Source of the DNA: Flavobacterium seoulense
GTDB taxonomy: Bacteria; Bacteroidota; Bacteroidia; Flavobacteriales; Flavobacteriaceae
Length of the DNA stretch: 64,000 nt
Assembly (NCBI RefSeq): GCF_000695795.1
Contig: NZ_JNCA01000003.1
Coordinates: forward strand, 62,001 to 126,000
Direction of reading: 5' to 3'
Of this stretch, positions 20,499 through 29,378 are shown one piece after another. Both the position numbers and the translations under genes were made by a program. The notes below the pieces were generated by a model. The model searched no databases. It saw only the letters and a program-made list of their open reading frames with translations, and was not told where the DNA came from. The stretch's first letter is position 1, and each line of letters starts with the position of its first letter.

Positions 20499-20837
20499 AT
20501 GAAAACTTTTGAAGATATTGAAAAAGAAGTTAATTTCAGAAAAGAATGGATAGAAAACTATAAATTAAAATATCCATCGTACTATCACATAGAAAGTTAC
20601 ATAGCAAAACTTTATGAAGTTATCAAAAATTATAAAGGAAAAACAGAAGATGCACAAAATAACTTAGTTATGATTAAACACAAAGCTGACATTCTAAATG
20701 CAGATTTAGCGGGAGAACTGAAATCTGATTCTAAAAAAAGATTGGTAAGGTATCGTACTAAATGGATTAATTATCACGAAGCAATCGACAATATTCAAAA
20801 ACAATTTCTTGATATTGTAAAAAAAGATTTATCATAA
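20499..20837 (+). CDS. hypothetical small helical protein
   Basis: This 112-residue, Lys- and Glu-rich protein has no signal or membrane segment and reads as two or three long helices (possible coiled coil about 30-60). The ATG is preceded by an A-rich leader, as for neighbours. No family recognised. A small membrane protein follows 106 nt downstream on the same strand. Composition and codon use fit a real gene but evidence is modest. Confidence 0.55.
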   Translation: MKTFEDIEKEVNFRKEWIENYKLKYPSYYHIESYIAKLYEVIKNYKGKTEDAQNNLVMIKHKADILNADLAGELKSDSKKRLVRYRTKWINYHEAIDNIQKQFLDIVKKDLS

Positions 20838-20943
20838 GCACCACTACAACAGACATTTTACATCTTACATAAGGTAATCAAGTAAGTTTCATAAATTAAC
20901 ATAAGATTAAAAACAATTCTTGAAAAACTAAAAAACTATTGTT

Positions 20944-21354
20944 ATGATAATTATTTTAAAAACAGTTATTGCTCTAATAACTCTAACATTTGTTGGAATT
21001 AATTTATTAAGTTTTATTTTCCGCTCACTAAATATCATTATGAGTTTACCAGCATCCAAAAGTTCTGGTGTAAACAAAATGATAAAACAATCACTTTATC
21101 TAGAAACCGTGTTTTTCATATTTTCAATTATTCTTGCAGTAGGATATTTTTATGCAATTAATCATTTCTACAATATTCTATTAGTAATTGCAGCCGCATT
21201 AATTATGATCTCTAGACTCCCTGATCTTTTGAGTGAAATAAAAACTGGAGAAAAAACCACTAAAAAAAACATGAAACAAAGACCAATTGATATAATTTTC
21301 AATATTCTTTTTTTTATTGCAATACCAATTATATGGTATTCATTCAAATATTAA
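20944..21354 (+). CDS. hypothetical membrane protein
   Basis: The 136 residues hold four predicted transmembrane helices (about 4-30, 48-66, 70-86 and 113-132), with a Lys-rich loop (GEKTTKKNMKQRP) before the last. No signature was recognised. It might be a partner of the helical protein just upstream. Confidence 0.55.
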   Translation: MIIILKTVIALITLTFVGINLLSFIFRSLNIIMSLPASKSSGVNKMIKQSLYLETVFFIFSIILAVGYFYAINHFYNILLVIAAALIMISRLPDLLSEIKTGEKTTKKNMKQRPIDIIFNILFFIAIPIIWYSFKY

Positions 21355-21785
21355 TATACTTAACAACTTTCAAAATCAATAGTGCGAAAATACTTTTTGT
21401 TTTCGCAACAATCAGCAACTTTACCGAGTTACTTGAGAGATTGCTTCCCCAGATAGCACGGAAATTCTTTCCGTGCCCACAACAATAAGCAACTTTGTCT
21501 ATTTACTTAATGAAACTCCTCATCAGTCGGAATTAGAATACTATCAACTATTGTAAATTTTATCTTTTTTATACTTCAAATTAAAAAGGAAAGAAAAAAC
21601 TTAAATGTTTTTAAAAAAATATATGGACAAATTAATCAATATAAATACATTTATATCAATAAAAGCCTATTAATGGCTAAAAACCATGAATTCTAAATTG
21701 TGTTGTTTTGTGTAAAAAAAATTAAGAAATACTTTTACATAGCTGCTATTAAAAACAGATAACCAAACATTACAACTAAATAATT
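21355..21785. other. gene-free stretch with one dispersed repeat
   Basis: No coding region was seen in these 431 bases. They hold a repeat (21447-21486) that recurs at 47662-47701, then AT-rich leader DNA before the FucP-like permease. Confidence 0.6.
21447..21486. repeat. dispersed palindromic repeat, copy 1
   Basis: About 40 nt centred on an imperfect palindrome, GCACGGAAA/TTTCCGTGC, then CCCACAACA. A second copy at 47662-47701 differs at only a few positions. Neither is in a gene. Confidence 0.7.
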
Positions 21786-23255
21786 ATGAATTCCGAAAAC
21801 CTACAAACCAAATGGGGACAATTTATTTCTCTGGTAACTGTATTCTTTTTTTGGGGTTTTGTTGGGTCAGCCAATGATATCCTGATTCCTGTATTCAAAA
21901 AAGTATTTACACTATCGCAGGTACAATCACAATTAGTAGCCTGGGCATTTTATGCGGCTTATTTTGTGGGTTCGATGATCTTTTTTCTTGTGTCATTAAA
22001 ATCTGATGTTTTACAAAAATTTGGTTACAAGAAAACATTAGCTGCCGGTTTAACTCTTTCTGCTCTTGGATCGTTTTTATTTGTTCCAGCCGCTACAATG
22101 GAAAGTTTTCCTTTCTTTCTAACTGCATTATTTACGGTAGGGTTGGGATTTTCGATTCAGCAAATTGTAGCCAATCCGCTAGCAATTAAAATGGGAAGTC
22201 CGGCAACCGGAGCACATCGACTGACTCTGGCGGGTGGTGTTAATTCATTCGGAACTACTATTGGTGCTATTTTGCTCGGAATCGCATTATTCGGAATGGG
22301 AAATAATAAAAAAACAGCGCTTTCGCTTGAAGACATTAAGTTTCCTTTTATCATTTTAGGAACCGCCTTTATTGTCGTAGCACTTTTTATGTTGTTTTCA
22401 AAAATCGAAGATCCTGCAAAAGAAGAAGAGATAAAAATCGAAGCAGGAAATAAAAAATTCGCTATCAAAGATTATCCACAATTGTATCTCGGAATGATTG
22501 CGATTTTCATCTATGTTGGAACCGAAGTTACAATAATAAGTAATCTTCCTGCCTTATTAAAAACTGCAGAATTTGGAAATATTCTTGAAGAAGCCATTCC
22601 GCCATTTATTGCTTTGTATTGGGGAAGTTTAATGATAGGCCGCTGGAATGGAGGCGTAAACGTATTTAATACTTCAAAAGCGACTAATTTACTGCTTAAA
22701 TTCATAGTTCCTGCTGTTGGTTTTGGAGTAATTATCGCTACAAATATTTTCGCAGAACACGATGTTGATGCTTTTTATATTTACCCTATTTGGATACTAT
22801 TCTTTATTCTCATTAGTTTCATTGGAGGAAAAAATGCCGGAAAAACATTGATGCTTTTTGGCGTTTCAGGATTAGCAATGATGTTAATAGGTTTAGTTTA
22901 TCCTGACAGAGAAATTGCAAAATTCTTTTTTATCTCCGGAGGTTTATTTTTATCTATTATGTGGCCGTCAATATTCGATTTGGCGATTGCCGGATTAGGA
23001 AAAAACACAGGAAAAGCTTCTTCGTTTCTGATTATGATGATCCTGGGTGGCGGAGTAATTCCGTTGATTCAAGGAGGAATTTGTGATTTTGATTTAAGTA
23101 ATCCCGAAGGAATCATGGGAATCTCATGGACTCACTTCTCGTACATTATACCACTTTTAGGTTTCGCTTATTTGGCTTTTTATGGTTTTTACTGTCCAAA
23201 AATCTTAAAAAAGCAAGGCATTTTTCATATCGAATCCGAAGGTGGAGCTCATTAA
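21786..23255 (+). CDS. sugar MFS permease, FucP/GluP (FHS) type
   Basis: The 489 residues have about 12 transmembrane helices and the FHS-family features FFFWGFVGSANDILIPVFK (about 20-38) and GGVNSFGTTIGAIL (about 150). The family imports L-fucose, glucose/galactose or N-acetylglucosamine by proton symport; which sugar applies is not clear. It stands alone, without an adjacent sugar kinase or regulator, and is closed by a terminator. Confidence 0.88.
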   Translation: MNSENLQTKWGQFISLVTVFFFWGFVGSANDILIPVFKKVFTLSQVQSQLVAWAFYAAYFVGSMIFFLVSLKSDVLQKFGYKKTLAAGLTLSALGSFLFVPAATMESFPFFLTALFTVGLGFSIQQIVANPLAIKMGSPATGAHRLTLAGGVNSFGTTIGAILLGIALFGMGNNKKTALSLEDIKFPFIILGTAFIVVALFMLFSKIEDPAKEEEIKIEAGNKKFAIKDYPQLYLGMIAIFIYVGTEVTIISNLPALLKTAEFGNILEEAIPPFIALYWGSLMIGRWNGGVNVFNTSKATNLLLKFIVPAVGFGVIIATNIFAEHDVDAFYIYPIWILFFILISFIGGKNAGKTLMLFGVSGLAMMLIGLVYPDREIAKFFFISGGLFLSIMWPSIFDLAIAGLGKNTGKASSFLIMMILGGGVIPLIQGGICDFDLSNPEGIMGISWTHFSYIIPLLGFAYLAFYGFYCPKILKKQGIFHIESEGGAH

Positions 23256-23279
23256 AACCAGAATTATTTAAACTACCCG

Positions 23280-23307
23280 GCCATCATTTTTTGATGGCTT
23301 TTTTTAT
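23280..23307 (+). terminator. rho-independent terminator
   Basis: A 7-bp GC-rich stem (23280-23286 with 23292-23298) is followed by a T8 run, after the permease gene. Confidence 0.8.
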
Positions 23308-23389
23308 TCTCAAAATTAGCCCTGATTTAAAATATAATTATTCTAAAAAAATTAATTTTTAAAAAATATATTTGCTCAAAATTTTGACA

Positions 23390-24567
23390 ATGAAAAAACT
23401 ATTACCCTTACTCTCTATACTTTTATTTATTACATCTTGTGGTGTTAAGCAAACAAGGAATTTGCTGACTTCAGGAAACTATAATGAAGCCATTGAAAAC
23501 GCTGTTTCTAATTTGCGTTCGAATAAAGATAAAAAAGGAAATCAGGATTATGTTTATTTACTTGAAGAAGCTTTTTTTAAAGCCAAAGAAAGAGATTTAA
23601 ACAGTTTGAATTTACTGGAACAGGATAAAATCCGGCGAACTTAGAGAAAATATTCAATACCTATGTTTTATTAGACAATCGTCAGGAAAAAATAAAACCT
23701 TTGTTGCCTTTAAAATTGCTCAAAGAAGGCAAAAATGCCAAATTCACTTTCGATAATTACAACAAACAAATTGTGGAGAGCAAAAATGCTTTGTCTAAAT
23801 ATTTATATGACAATAGTAAAGCTTTATTAAAATCATCCAACAAAGTGGATTTTAGAAAAGCATACGACGATTTAGAGTATTTAAACCAAATTAACCCTAA
23901 TTACCTAAATACTTTACAACTTCAGGAAGAAGCTTTATTAAAAGGCAAAAATTATATTAGTGTATTGTTGCGCAATCAGACTAATATGGTGATTCCGGTG
24001 ATTTTACAAAATGATTTACTGGATTTTAATACTTTAGGAATGAATGATAAATGGACTGCTTATCATAGTAATTCTCAAAAAGGAATTAAATACGATTACC
24101 AAATCACGGTTAATTTTAGAGAAATCAACATTACGCCTGAGCAAATAAAAGAGAAGGAATTTGTAAAAGAAAAAATAATCAAAGACGGATTAAAAGACCT
24201 TTTAGACAAAAACGGCAAACCGGTAAAAGACAGCCTTGGAAAAGTAATTAAAGTCGATAATCTAAAAACGATTACTATTCGAATTAACGAATTTAATCAG
24301 TTTAAAGCATGCCAAATCAATGCTACAGTTGATTATACAGATTTAAAAACCAAACAATTATTACATTCCTTTCCGTTGAGTACAGAATCTGTTTTTAAAA
24401 ACGATTACGCTACTTATAAAGGAAACAAAAGAGCGACTGAAGATGCTTATTATTCTTATTTTAATCGAAAATTAGTTCCGTTTCCTAACAACGAACAAAT
24501 GATTTACAATACTGGTGAAGATTTAAAAAATCAGTTTAAAGCAATTGTAAGCCGAAATAAATTCTAA
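23390..24567 (+). pseudogene. lipoprotein gene with single-base frameshift
   Basis: The first frame starts MKKLLPLLSI with a lipoprotein signal (TSC-G, Cys17) and runs to a TAG at 23642-23644. The downstream reading continues in another frame from about 23629 as NPANLEKIFNTYVLLDNR into a 290-residue open frame ending at 24567. Inserting one A in the AAAA run at 23627-23630 joins them into a protein of about 392 residues. The first part looks like a TPR-type helical repeat. The gene is therefore disrupted by a one-base deletion in a homopolymer, or the read is in error there. No named family recognised. Confidence 0.8.
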
Positions 24568-24683
24568 ATCGGATAGTTTTTTTCGACCAAATACAACACA
24601 ATTGACTGAATTACAATAAATTGTCAAAAATTTAAAAATGTTAAAATAAATTATAAAACGATGTCCAGTTTGAAAAATATATG

Positions 24684-24691
24684 TACTTTTG
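24684..24691 (+). promoter_or_regulatory. -7 promoter element of the arginine leader
   Basis: TACTTTTG fits TAnnTTTG. It would start transcription at or just before the ATG of a 27-codon mini-ORF, giving a leader of roughly 320 nt before the GNAT gene. Confidence 0.45.
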
Positions 24692-24696
24692 CACCA

Positions 24697-24780
24697 ATGA
24701 ATTATAAAAGTGTACATATTACCTCAATGTCACGGATAGACGAGCCAGTTACTTCGCCCGAAGTACGGATACTTGTATAG
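24697..24780 (+). CDS. candidate leader peptide, 27 codons
   Basis: ATG to TAG encodes MNYKSVHITSMSRIDEPV and nine more residues. Its two Arg codons (24733-24735 and 24766-24768) are both CGG, uncommon in this AT-rich genome. Each lies in a direct repeat ACGGATA (24732-24738, 24765-24771), and a 6-bp hairpin (24750-24765) sits between them. TATCCGT at 24851-24857 is complementary to either copy. This could be an arginine-sensing attenuator or a structured RNA that merely happens to be open. Confidence 0.3.
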   Translation: MNYKSVHITSMSRIDEPVTSPEVRILV

Positions 24781-24857
24781 TATCTAAAAATGCCTTTGGT
24801 CTTATCACATTCATTATTTTTTATTAGCATCACATTGAAATTACAGCCGTTATCCGT

Positions 24858-24869
24858 TGGGTTAACCCA
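24858..24869. promoter_or_regulatory. 12-bp perfect palindrome, possible operator
   Basis: TGGGTTAACCCA is a perfect palindrome in the leader, 64 nt before a second -7 element. It abuts the TATCCGT element. A regulator site is possible but unproven. Confidence 0.3.
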
Positions 24870-24932
24870 TCCTGAAAACAAAATTTTATTCATTTTATAT
24901 TCCTACATTCTTTCTTGTTGGGTTTATTATGT

Positions 24933-24940
24933 TAATTTTG
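24933..24940 (+). promoter_or_regulatory. -7 promoter element for the arginine cluster
   Basis: TAATTTTG fits TAnnTTTG, with TTG triplets at 24915-24917 and 24918-24920 near the -33 position (spacing slightly short). It lies 75 nt before the GNAT start. Confidence 0.45.
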
Positions 24941-25015
24941 CAGTCAATTTCAAAAAAGGTTCAATAGTAAAATATAATCATTTAACATTTTTTAACCCAA
25001 AATTCATCTTTTGAA

Positions 25016-25633
25016 ATGAATATCTCTATTGTTATAGCTCAGGAAGAACATTTTAAGTATGCGCAAATTATTTGTGATACTATAGAAACGTCTGCCAAAT
25101 TGAGAGGAACCGGAATAGCAAAAAGAACTCCTGAATATGTCCAGAAAAAAATGGCAAACAGAGATGCTGTTATTGCTTTGGATAAAAAAGGTGAATTTGC
25201 TGGTTTCTGCTATATCGAAAGTTGGCAACACGGTCAGTTTGTTGCTCACTCCGGATTAATTGTACATCCTGATTTTAGAAATCTGGGATTGGCAAAAAAA
25301 ATCAAGAGTTTTGTATTTGATTATTCCTTAAAGAAATATCCGGGTGCTAAAGTATTCGGAATCACAACAGGTTTAGCGGTTATGAAAATTAATTCGGAGT
25401 TAGGATACAAACCGGTTCCTTTTTCTGAATTAACGAGTGATCCTACATTTTGGTCAGGCTGTAAAACCTGTACTAATTTTGAAATATTAAAAAGTAAAGA
25501 TTATAAAATGTGTCTTTGCACAGGAATGTTATACGATCCGGCAGAAAAGCCAAAAGATCCGCCAAAACATCCTTTTAATGTCAGAATCTGGAACAGATTA
25601 AAAAAGATTAAACAAGCATTGTTTTTAGAATAA
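25016..25633 (+). CDS. GNAT acetyltransferase heading the arginine cluster
   Basis: The 205 residues form a GNAT domain: GLIVHPDFRNLGLAKKI (about 80-96) is the acyl-CoA pyrophosphate-binding loop region. A Cys-rich segment follows (GCKTCTNFE, KMCLCTGM). Standing first before argG-argC-argD and with no classical argA in view, it is a good candidate for the N-acyl (acetyl or succinyl) glutamate synthase of this pathway. That role is inferred from position. Confidence 0.8.
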   Translation: MNISIVIAQEEHFKYAQIICDTIETSAKLRGTGIAKRTPEYVQKKMANRDAVIALDKKGEFAGFCYIESWQHGQFVAHSGLIVHPDFRNLGLAKKIKSFVFDYSLKKYPGAKVFGITTGLAVMKINSELGYKPVPFSELTSDPTFWSGCKTCTNFEILKSKDYKMCLCTGMLYDPAEKPKDPPKHPFNVRIWNRLKKIKQALFLE

Positions 25634-25720
25634 GTAAAACGAATAAAATAAATTTATATATAATCAGCTAAATACGAAGCCTATAAAATAGATTAGTAAA
25701 TAGCCCATAGATCAAGAAAA

Positions 25721-26914
25721 ATGAAAAAAGTTGTATTAGCTTATAGTGGAGGTCTAGATACCTCATATTGCCTTAAATATTTAAAAAATGAAAAAGGATA
25801 TGAAGTTCACACCGTATTAATTAATACAGGAGGTTTTGATGATGCCGAATTAAAAGCTATCGAAGACAGAGCTTATGAGTTAGGAAGTGCAAAGCACGCT
25901 AACCTTACTATCTTAGATAAATATTATGATAAAGCGATCAAATACCTTATTTACGGTAATGTTTTAAAAAACAATACTTATCCGTTATCAGTAAGTGCTG
26001 AACGTGTTTTTCAGGCAATCGAAGCTATTAAATATGCTAAATCTGTTGGCGCTACTGCTATTGCTCACGGAAGTACTGGTGCCGGAAATGACCAGATTCG
26101 TTTTGATTTAATTTTCCAAACTATTGCTCCAGAAATTGAAATCATCACTCCTATCCGTGATTTAAAATTATCAAGACAGGAAGAAGTTGATTATTTAATT
26201 AAAAACGGAGTACACTATTCTTGGGAAAAAGCACAATATTCTATCAATAAAGGACTTTGGGGAACTTCTGTTGGAGGAAAAGAAACTTTAACTTCTCACC
26301 AAAGTTTGCCTAGCGAAGCATATCCTTCTCAATTACAAAAAGAGGGTGAAGAAAAAGTAACATTGGAATTCAAAAAAGGAGAATTAGTAGCTGTAAACGG
26401 TGTAGCTGACAAACCTTCAAACAATATTGTTGCACTTGAAAAATTAGCCAGTGCTTATGCAATTGGTAGAGATACTCACGTAGGTGATACGATTATCGGA
26501 ATTAAAGGAAGAGTTGGTTTTGAGGCTGCTGCTCCATTAATTATCATCAAAGCACATCATTTATTAGAGAAACACACTCTAGGAAAATGGCAACAATACT
26601 GGAAAGAACAACTAGGAAACTGGTACGGAATGTTATTTCACGAAGGTCAGTTTTTAGATCCTGTAATGCGTAACATAGAAGCTTTCCTTGAAGATACTCA
26701 AAAAACAGTAAACGGAAAAGTTTTTGTTTCATTGAAACCGTATCATTTTTCATTAGACGGAATCGAATCAGAAAATGATTTAATGAACACTGGTTTTGGT
26801 CAATACGGAGAAATGAACAATGCCTGGACATCAGACGATGCTAAAGGATTTATCAAAATCTTAGGTAATGCTCAAAACATTTTCTCTTCAGTAAATAAAG
26901 AGACTTACGAATAA
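25721..26914 (+). CDS. argG: argininosuccinate synthase
   Basis: The 397 residues open with the ATP-pyrophosphatase P-loop LAYSGGLDTSYCLKYL (about 6-21) and contain AHGSTGAGNDQIRF (about 113). It joins citrulline and aspartate, the penultimate step of arginine synthesis; argH at the far end of the cluster performs the last. The next gene, argC, begins after a 186-bp spacer with a hairpin. Confidence 0.96.
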   Translation: MKKVVLAYSGGLDTSYCLKYLKNEKGYEVHTVLINTGGFDDAELKAIEDRAYELGSAKHANLTILDKYYDKAIKYLIYGNVLKNNTYPLSVSAERVFQAIEAIKYAKSVGATAIAHGSTGAGNDQIRFDLIFQTIAPEIEIITPIRDLKLSRQEEVDYLIKNGVHYSWEKAQYSINKGLWGTSVGGKETLTSHQSLPSEAYPSQLQKEGEEKVTLEFKKGELVAVNGVADKPSNNIVALEKLASAYAIGRDTHVGDTIIGIKGRVGFEAAAPLIIIKAHHLLEKHTLGKWQQYWKEQLGNWYGMLFHEGQFLDPVMRNIEAFLEDTQKTVNGKVFVSLKPYHFSLDGIESENDLMNTGFGQYGEMNNAWTSDDAKGFIKILGNAQNIFSSVNKETYE

Positions 26915-26993
26915 GGGGTTTTACCGCAAAGTTTGCTAAGAAGGCACAAAGAATATAAAGCTTTGAACACTTAGTAATTAAAAATAGTAATAA

Positions 26994-27056
26994 AACCATT
27001 AAGAAATTAAGAAATATTTAGTCAAAAAAACCTTGAGACTTAACTTCTTAATGGTT
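26994..27056 (+). repeat. inverted repeat in argG-argC spacer
   Basis: Perfect 12-bp arms (26994-27005 with 27045-27056) enclose a 39-nt loop. Just upstream (26924-26950) lies an ACCGCAAAGTTTGC-like sequence, a motif seen again near 29311 and 60481. Confidence 0.6.
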
Positions 27057-27100
27057 CATTTAATTCGAACTGACTTGTTCAGTTAAAAAAATAAATAACT

Positions 27101-28078
27101 ATGATTAATGTTGGAATAATAGGCGGTTCAGGATATACAGCAGGAGAATTAATTAGAATCCTGATGTTTCACCCTAACGCCAAATTAGATTTTGTTTACA
27201 GTACTACAAATGCAGGAAAACCGCTTTCAATAGCGCATCAGGATTTGATGGGTGATATCGAAATGAATTTCACTGATACTGTAAATCCGAATGTTGATGT
27301 ACTTTTTCTGTGTTTAGGACACGGAAAATCAATTTCGTTCTTAGAAAACAATAAATTCTCAGATAGCACAAAAATCATCGATTTAGGAAATGATTTCCGT
27401 TTAACAAAAGATAAGGATTTCGACGGAAAATCATTTGTTTACGGATTACCTGAACTAAACAAAACCGACATTAAAAAAGCAAATTATATTGCAAATCCGG
27501 GTTGTTTTGCAACTGCTATCCAATTGGCATTATTACCATTGGCTGCTGATGGTTTGTTGAGTGAAGATGTACACATCAACGCAACAACAGGAAGTACTGG
27601 TGCCGGAGTTGGTTTAGCTGCTACTTCGCATTTTAGCTGGAGAAACAACAATTTTTCGCATTATAAAGCTTTCGAACACCAACATTTGGGCGAAATCAAC
27701 CAAAGCTTGAAACAATTACAAGCAGATTATTCAGATGAATTGATTTTTGTACCTAACAGAGGAGATTTCCCAAGAGGAATTTTTGCCACTTTATATACAA
27801 AATCAGAAGAAAGTTTAGAAGATTTGGTTGCTAAATACGAAGCTTTTTATGCCGACCAACCATTTGTAACCGTTACTACCACTAACATCAACATGAAACA
27901 GGTAGTACAAACAAACAAATGTATTATTAGTTTATTGAAAAAAGGAAACCGGGTTTTAATAACTTCAACTATTGATAACTTATTAAAAGGTGCCTCTGGT
28001 CAGGCCGTTCAAAATATGAATTTGATGTTTGGATTGGAAGAGACTACAGGATTACACCTAAAACCTTGTGGATTCTAA
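27101..28078 (+). CDS. argC: N-acetyl(succinyl)glutamyl-phosphate reductase
   Basis: The 325 residues start with the NADP-binding GIIGGSGYTAGELIR (about 5-19) and contain the active-site cysteine motif NPGCFATA (about 136) and a late conserved motif FVPNRGDFPRG. It reduces the acylglutamyl phosphate made by argB to the semialdehyde, which argD then aminates. Confidence 0.96.
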   Translation: MINVGIIGGSGYTAGELIRILMFHPNAKLDFVYSTTNAGKPLSIAHQDLMGDIEMNFTDTVNPNVDVLFLCLGHGKSISFLENNKFSDSTKIIDLGNDFRLTKDKDFDGKSFVYGLPELNKTDIKKANYIANPGCFATAIQLALLPLAADGLLSEDVHINATTGSTGAGVGLAATSHFSWRNNNFSHYKAFEHQHLGEINQSLKQLQADYSDELIFVPNRGDFPRGIFATLYTKSEESLEDLVAKYEAFYADQPFVTVTTTNINMKQVVQTNKCIISLLKKGNRVLITSTIDNLLKGASGQAVQNMNLMFGLEETTGLHLKPCGF

Positions 28079-28130
28079 TTAAAAGTTATGAGTTATAAGT
28101 GAAGCGTTATTAATCGTTCGAAACTTTTAA
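28079..28130 (+). repeat. inverted repeat in argC-argD spacer
   Basis: TTAAAAGTT (28079-28087) pairs with AACTTTTAA (28122-28130). Looser related repeats continue to 28155. Confidence 0.45.
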
Positions 28131-28162
28131 CTCCTAACCCTTAACATTTAACTTTAAACAAA

Positions 28163-29302
28163 ATGAACTTATTTGACGTTTACCCATTATATCCTATCAC
28201 GCCGGTAAAAGCTGTAGATTGCACTATTTACGACGAAAAAGGAACTGAATATTTAGATTTATACTCTGGTCACGGAGTGATTTCAATTGGTCACACCCAA
28301 CCGGATTATGTTGCCAAAGTAAAAGAGCAATTGGATAATTTGAGTTTTTACTCGAATGCTATCCAAAACCCATTGCAAGTAGAATTGGCAGTCAAATTAG
28401 GAAAAGCTTCAGGTTTAACTGATTTTAGCTTATTCCTTTGCAGTTCTGGTGCTGAAGCTAACGAAAATGCTTTAAAACTGGCTTCTTTCCACAATGGAAA
28501 ATCAAGAGTAATCGCTTTTGACAATTCGTTTCACGGAAGAACTTCAGCTGCTGTTGCTGTGACTGATAACAAAAAAATTGTTGCTCCATTGAATGCTCAA
28601 CAAGCCGTTACTTTCCTTCCTTTAAATCAAATTGATTTGGTAGAAGCTGAATTAAAAAAAGGAGACGTTTGTGCCGTAATCATTGAGCCTATTCAGGGAG
28701 TTGGTGGTTTAGATCAGGGAACAACTGAATTCTTTCAGGCTTTGGAAAAAGTTTGTAATGCCAATGAAGTTGTTTTGATTTTAGACGAAGTACAATCAGG
28801 TTATGGAAGAAGCGGAAAGTTTTTTGCTTTTCAACACCACGGAATCAATCCGGATATTGTAACTACTGCTAAAGGTATGGGGAACGGTTTCCCTATTGGC
28901 GGTGTTTTGATTTCTCCTAAATTCCAGGCAAGCTACGGATTGTTAGGAACTACTTTTGGTGGAAGCCACTTAGCTTGTGCTGCCGGAATTGCGGTTCTGG
29001 ACGTTATGGAAGCTAAAAACCTAATCGAAAATACGAATAAAGTATCAGAATACTTTTTTGAAGCCATCAAAGTGATTCCTGAAATTAAACAAGTAAAAGG
29101 AAGAGGATTGATGTTAGGAGTTGAATTTGACTTTGATGTGAGTGCTTTGAGAAAGAAAATGATTATTGAAAAATACATTTTTACAGGTGGAGCTAACAAT
29201 AAAAACTTATTGAGAATCCTTCCTCCGCTAACGATTACTACTGAGGCTATCGATACATTTATCAAAGCTTTACAAGAATCATTAGCTGAATTAAAAAATT
29301 AA
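28163..29302 (+). CDS. argD: acetyl(succinyl)ornithine aminotransferase
   Basis: The 379 residues form a class III PLP aminotransferase with SSGAEANENALKLA (about 95), ILDEVQSGYGRSG (about 212) and the PLP lysine in TTAKGMGNGFPIGG (about 236). It converts N-acylglutamate semialdehyde to N-acylornithine. In this pathway the acyl group may be succinyl rather than acetyl. Confidence 0.95.
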   Translation: MNLFDVYPLYPITPVKAVDCTIYDEKGTEYLDLYSGHGVISIGHTQPDYVAKVKEQLDNLSFYSNAIQNPLQVELAVKLGKASGLTDFSLFLCSSGAEANENALKLASFHNGKSRVIAFDNSFHGRTSAAVAVTDNKKIVAPLNAQQAVTFLPLNQIDLVEAELKKGDVCAVIIEPIQGVGGLDQGTTEFFQALEKVCNANEVVLILDEVQSGYGRSGKFFAFQHHGINPDIVTTAKGMGNGFPIGGVLISPKFQASYGLLGTTFGGSHLACAAGIAVLDVMEAKNLIENTNKVSEYFFEAIKVIPEIKQVKGRGLMLGVEFDFDVSALRKKMIIEKYIFTGGANNKNLLRILPPLTITTEAIDTFIKALQESLAELKN

Positions 29303-29310
29303 ATTTCACG

Positions 29311-29358
29311 CTCCGCAAAGTTTCTGGCTTTGCGGAAGTGATAAACGGTCTCTGACCG
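29311..29358 (+). repeat. two hairpins in argD-proA spacer
   Basis: TCCGCAAAG (29312-29320) pairs with CTTTGCGGA (29328-29336). A second small hairpin CGGTC/GACCG follows at 29346-29358. The first is related to the CTTTGCG repeats at 60481-60591. Confidence 0.6.
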
Positions 29359-29378
29359 CATAAAAAATACAATTAACG

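Noticed and set aside
23126..23362. 78-codon open frame overlapping the end of the sugar permease
   Set aside because: It is out of frame within a clear MFS gene and extends across its terminator.
24702..24893. 63-codon minus-strand open frame opposite the mini-ORF
   Set aside because: It is antisense to the leader elements, with no promoter or family support.
24790..25014. 74-codon plus-strand open frame in the arginine leader
   Set aside because: It overlaps the palindrome and the second -7 element and ends against the GNAT start with no recognisable protein features.
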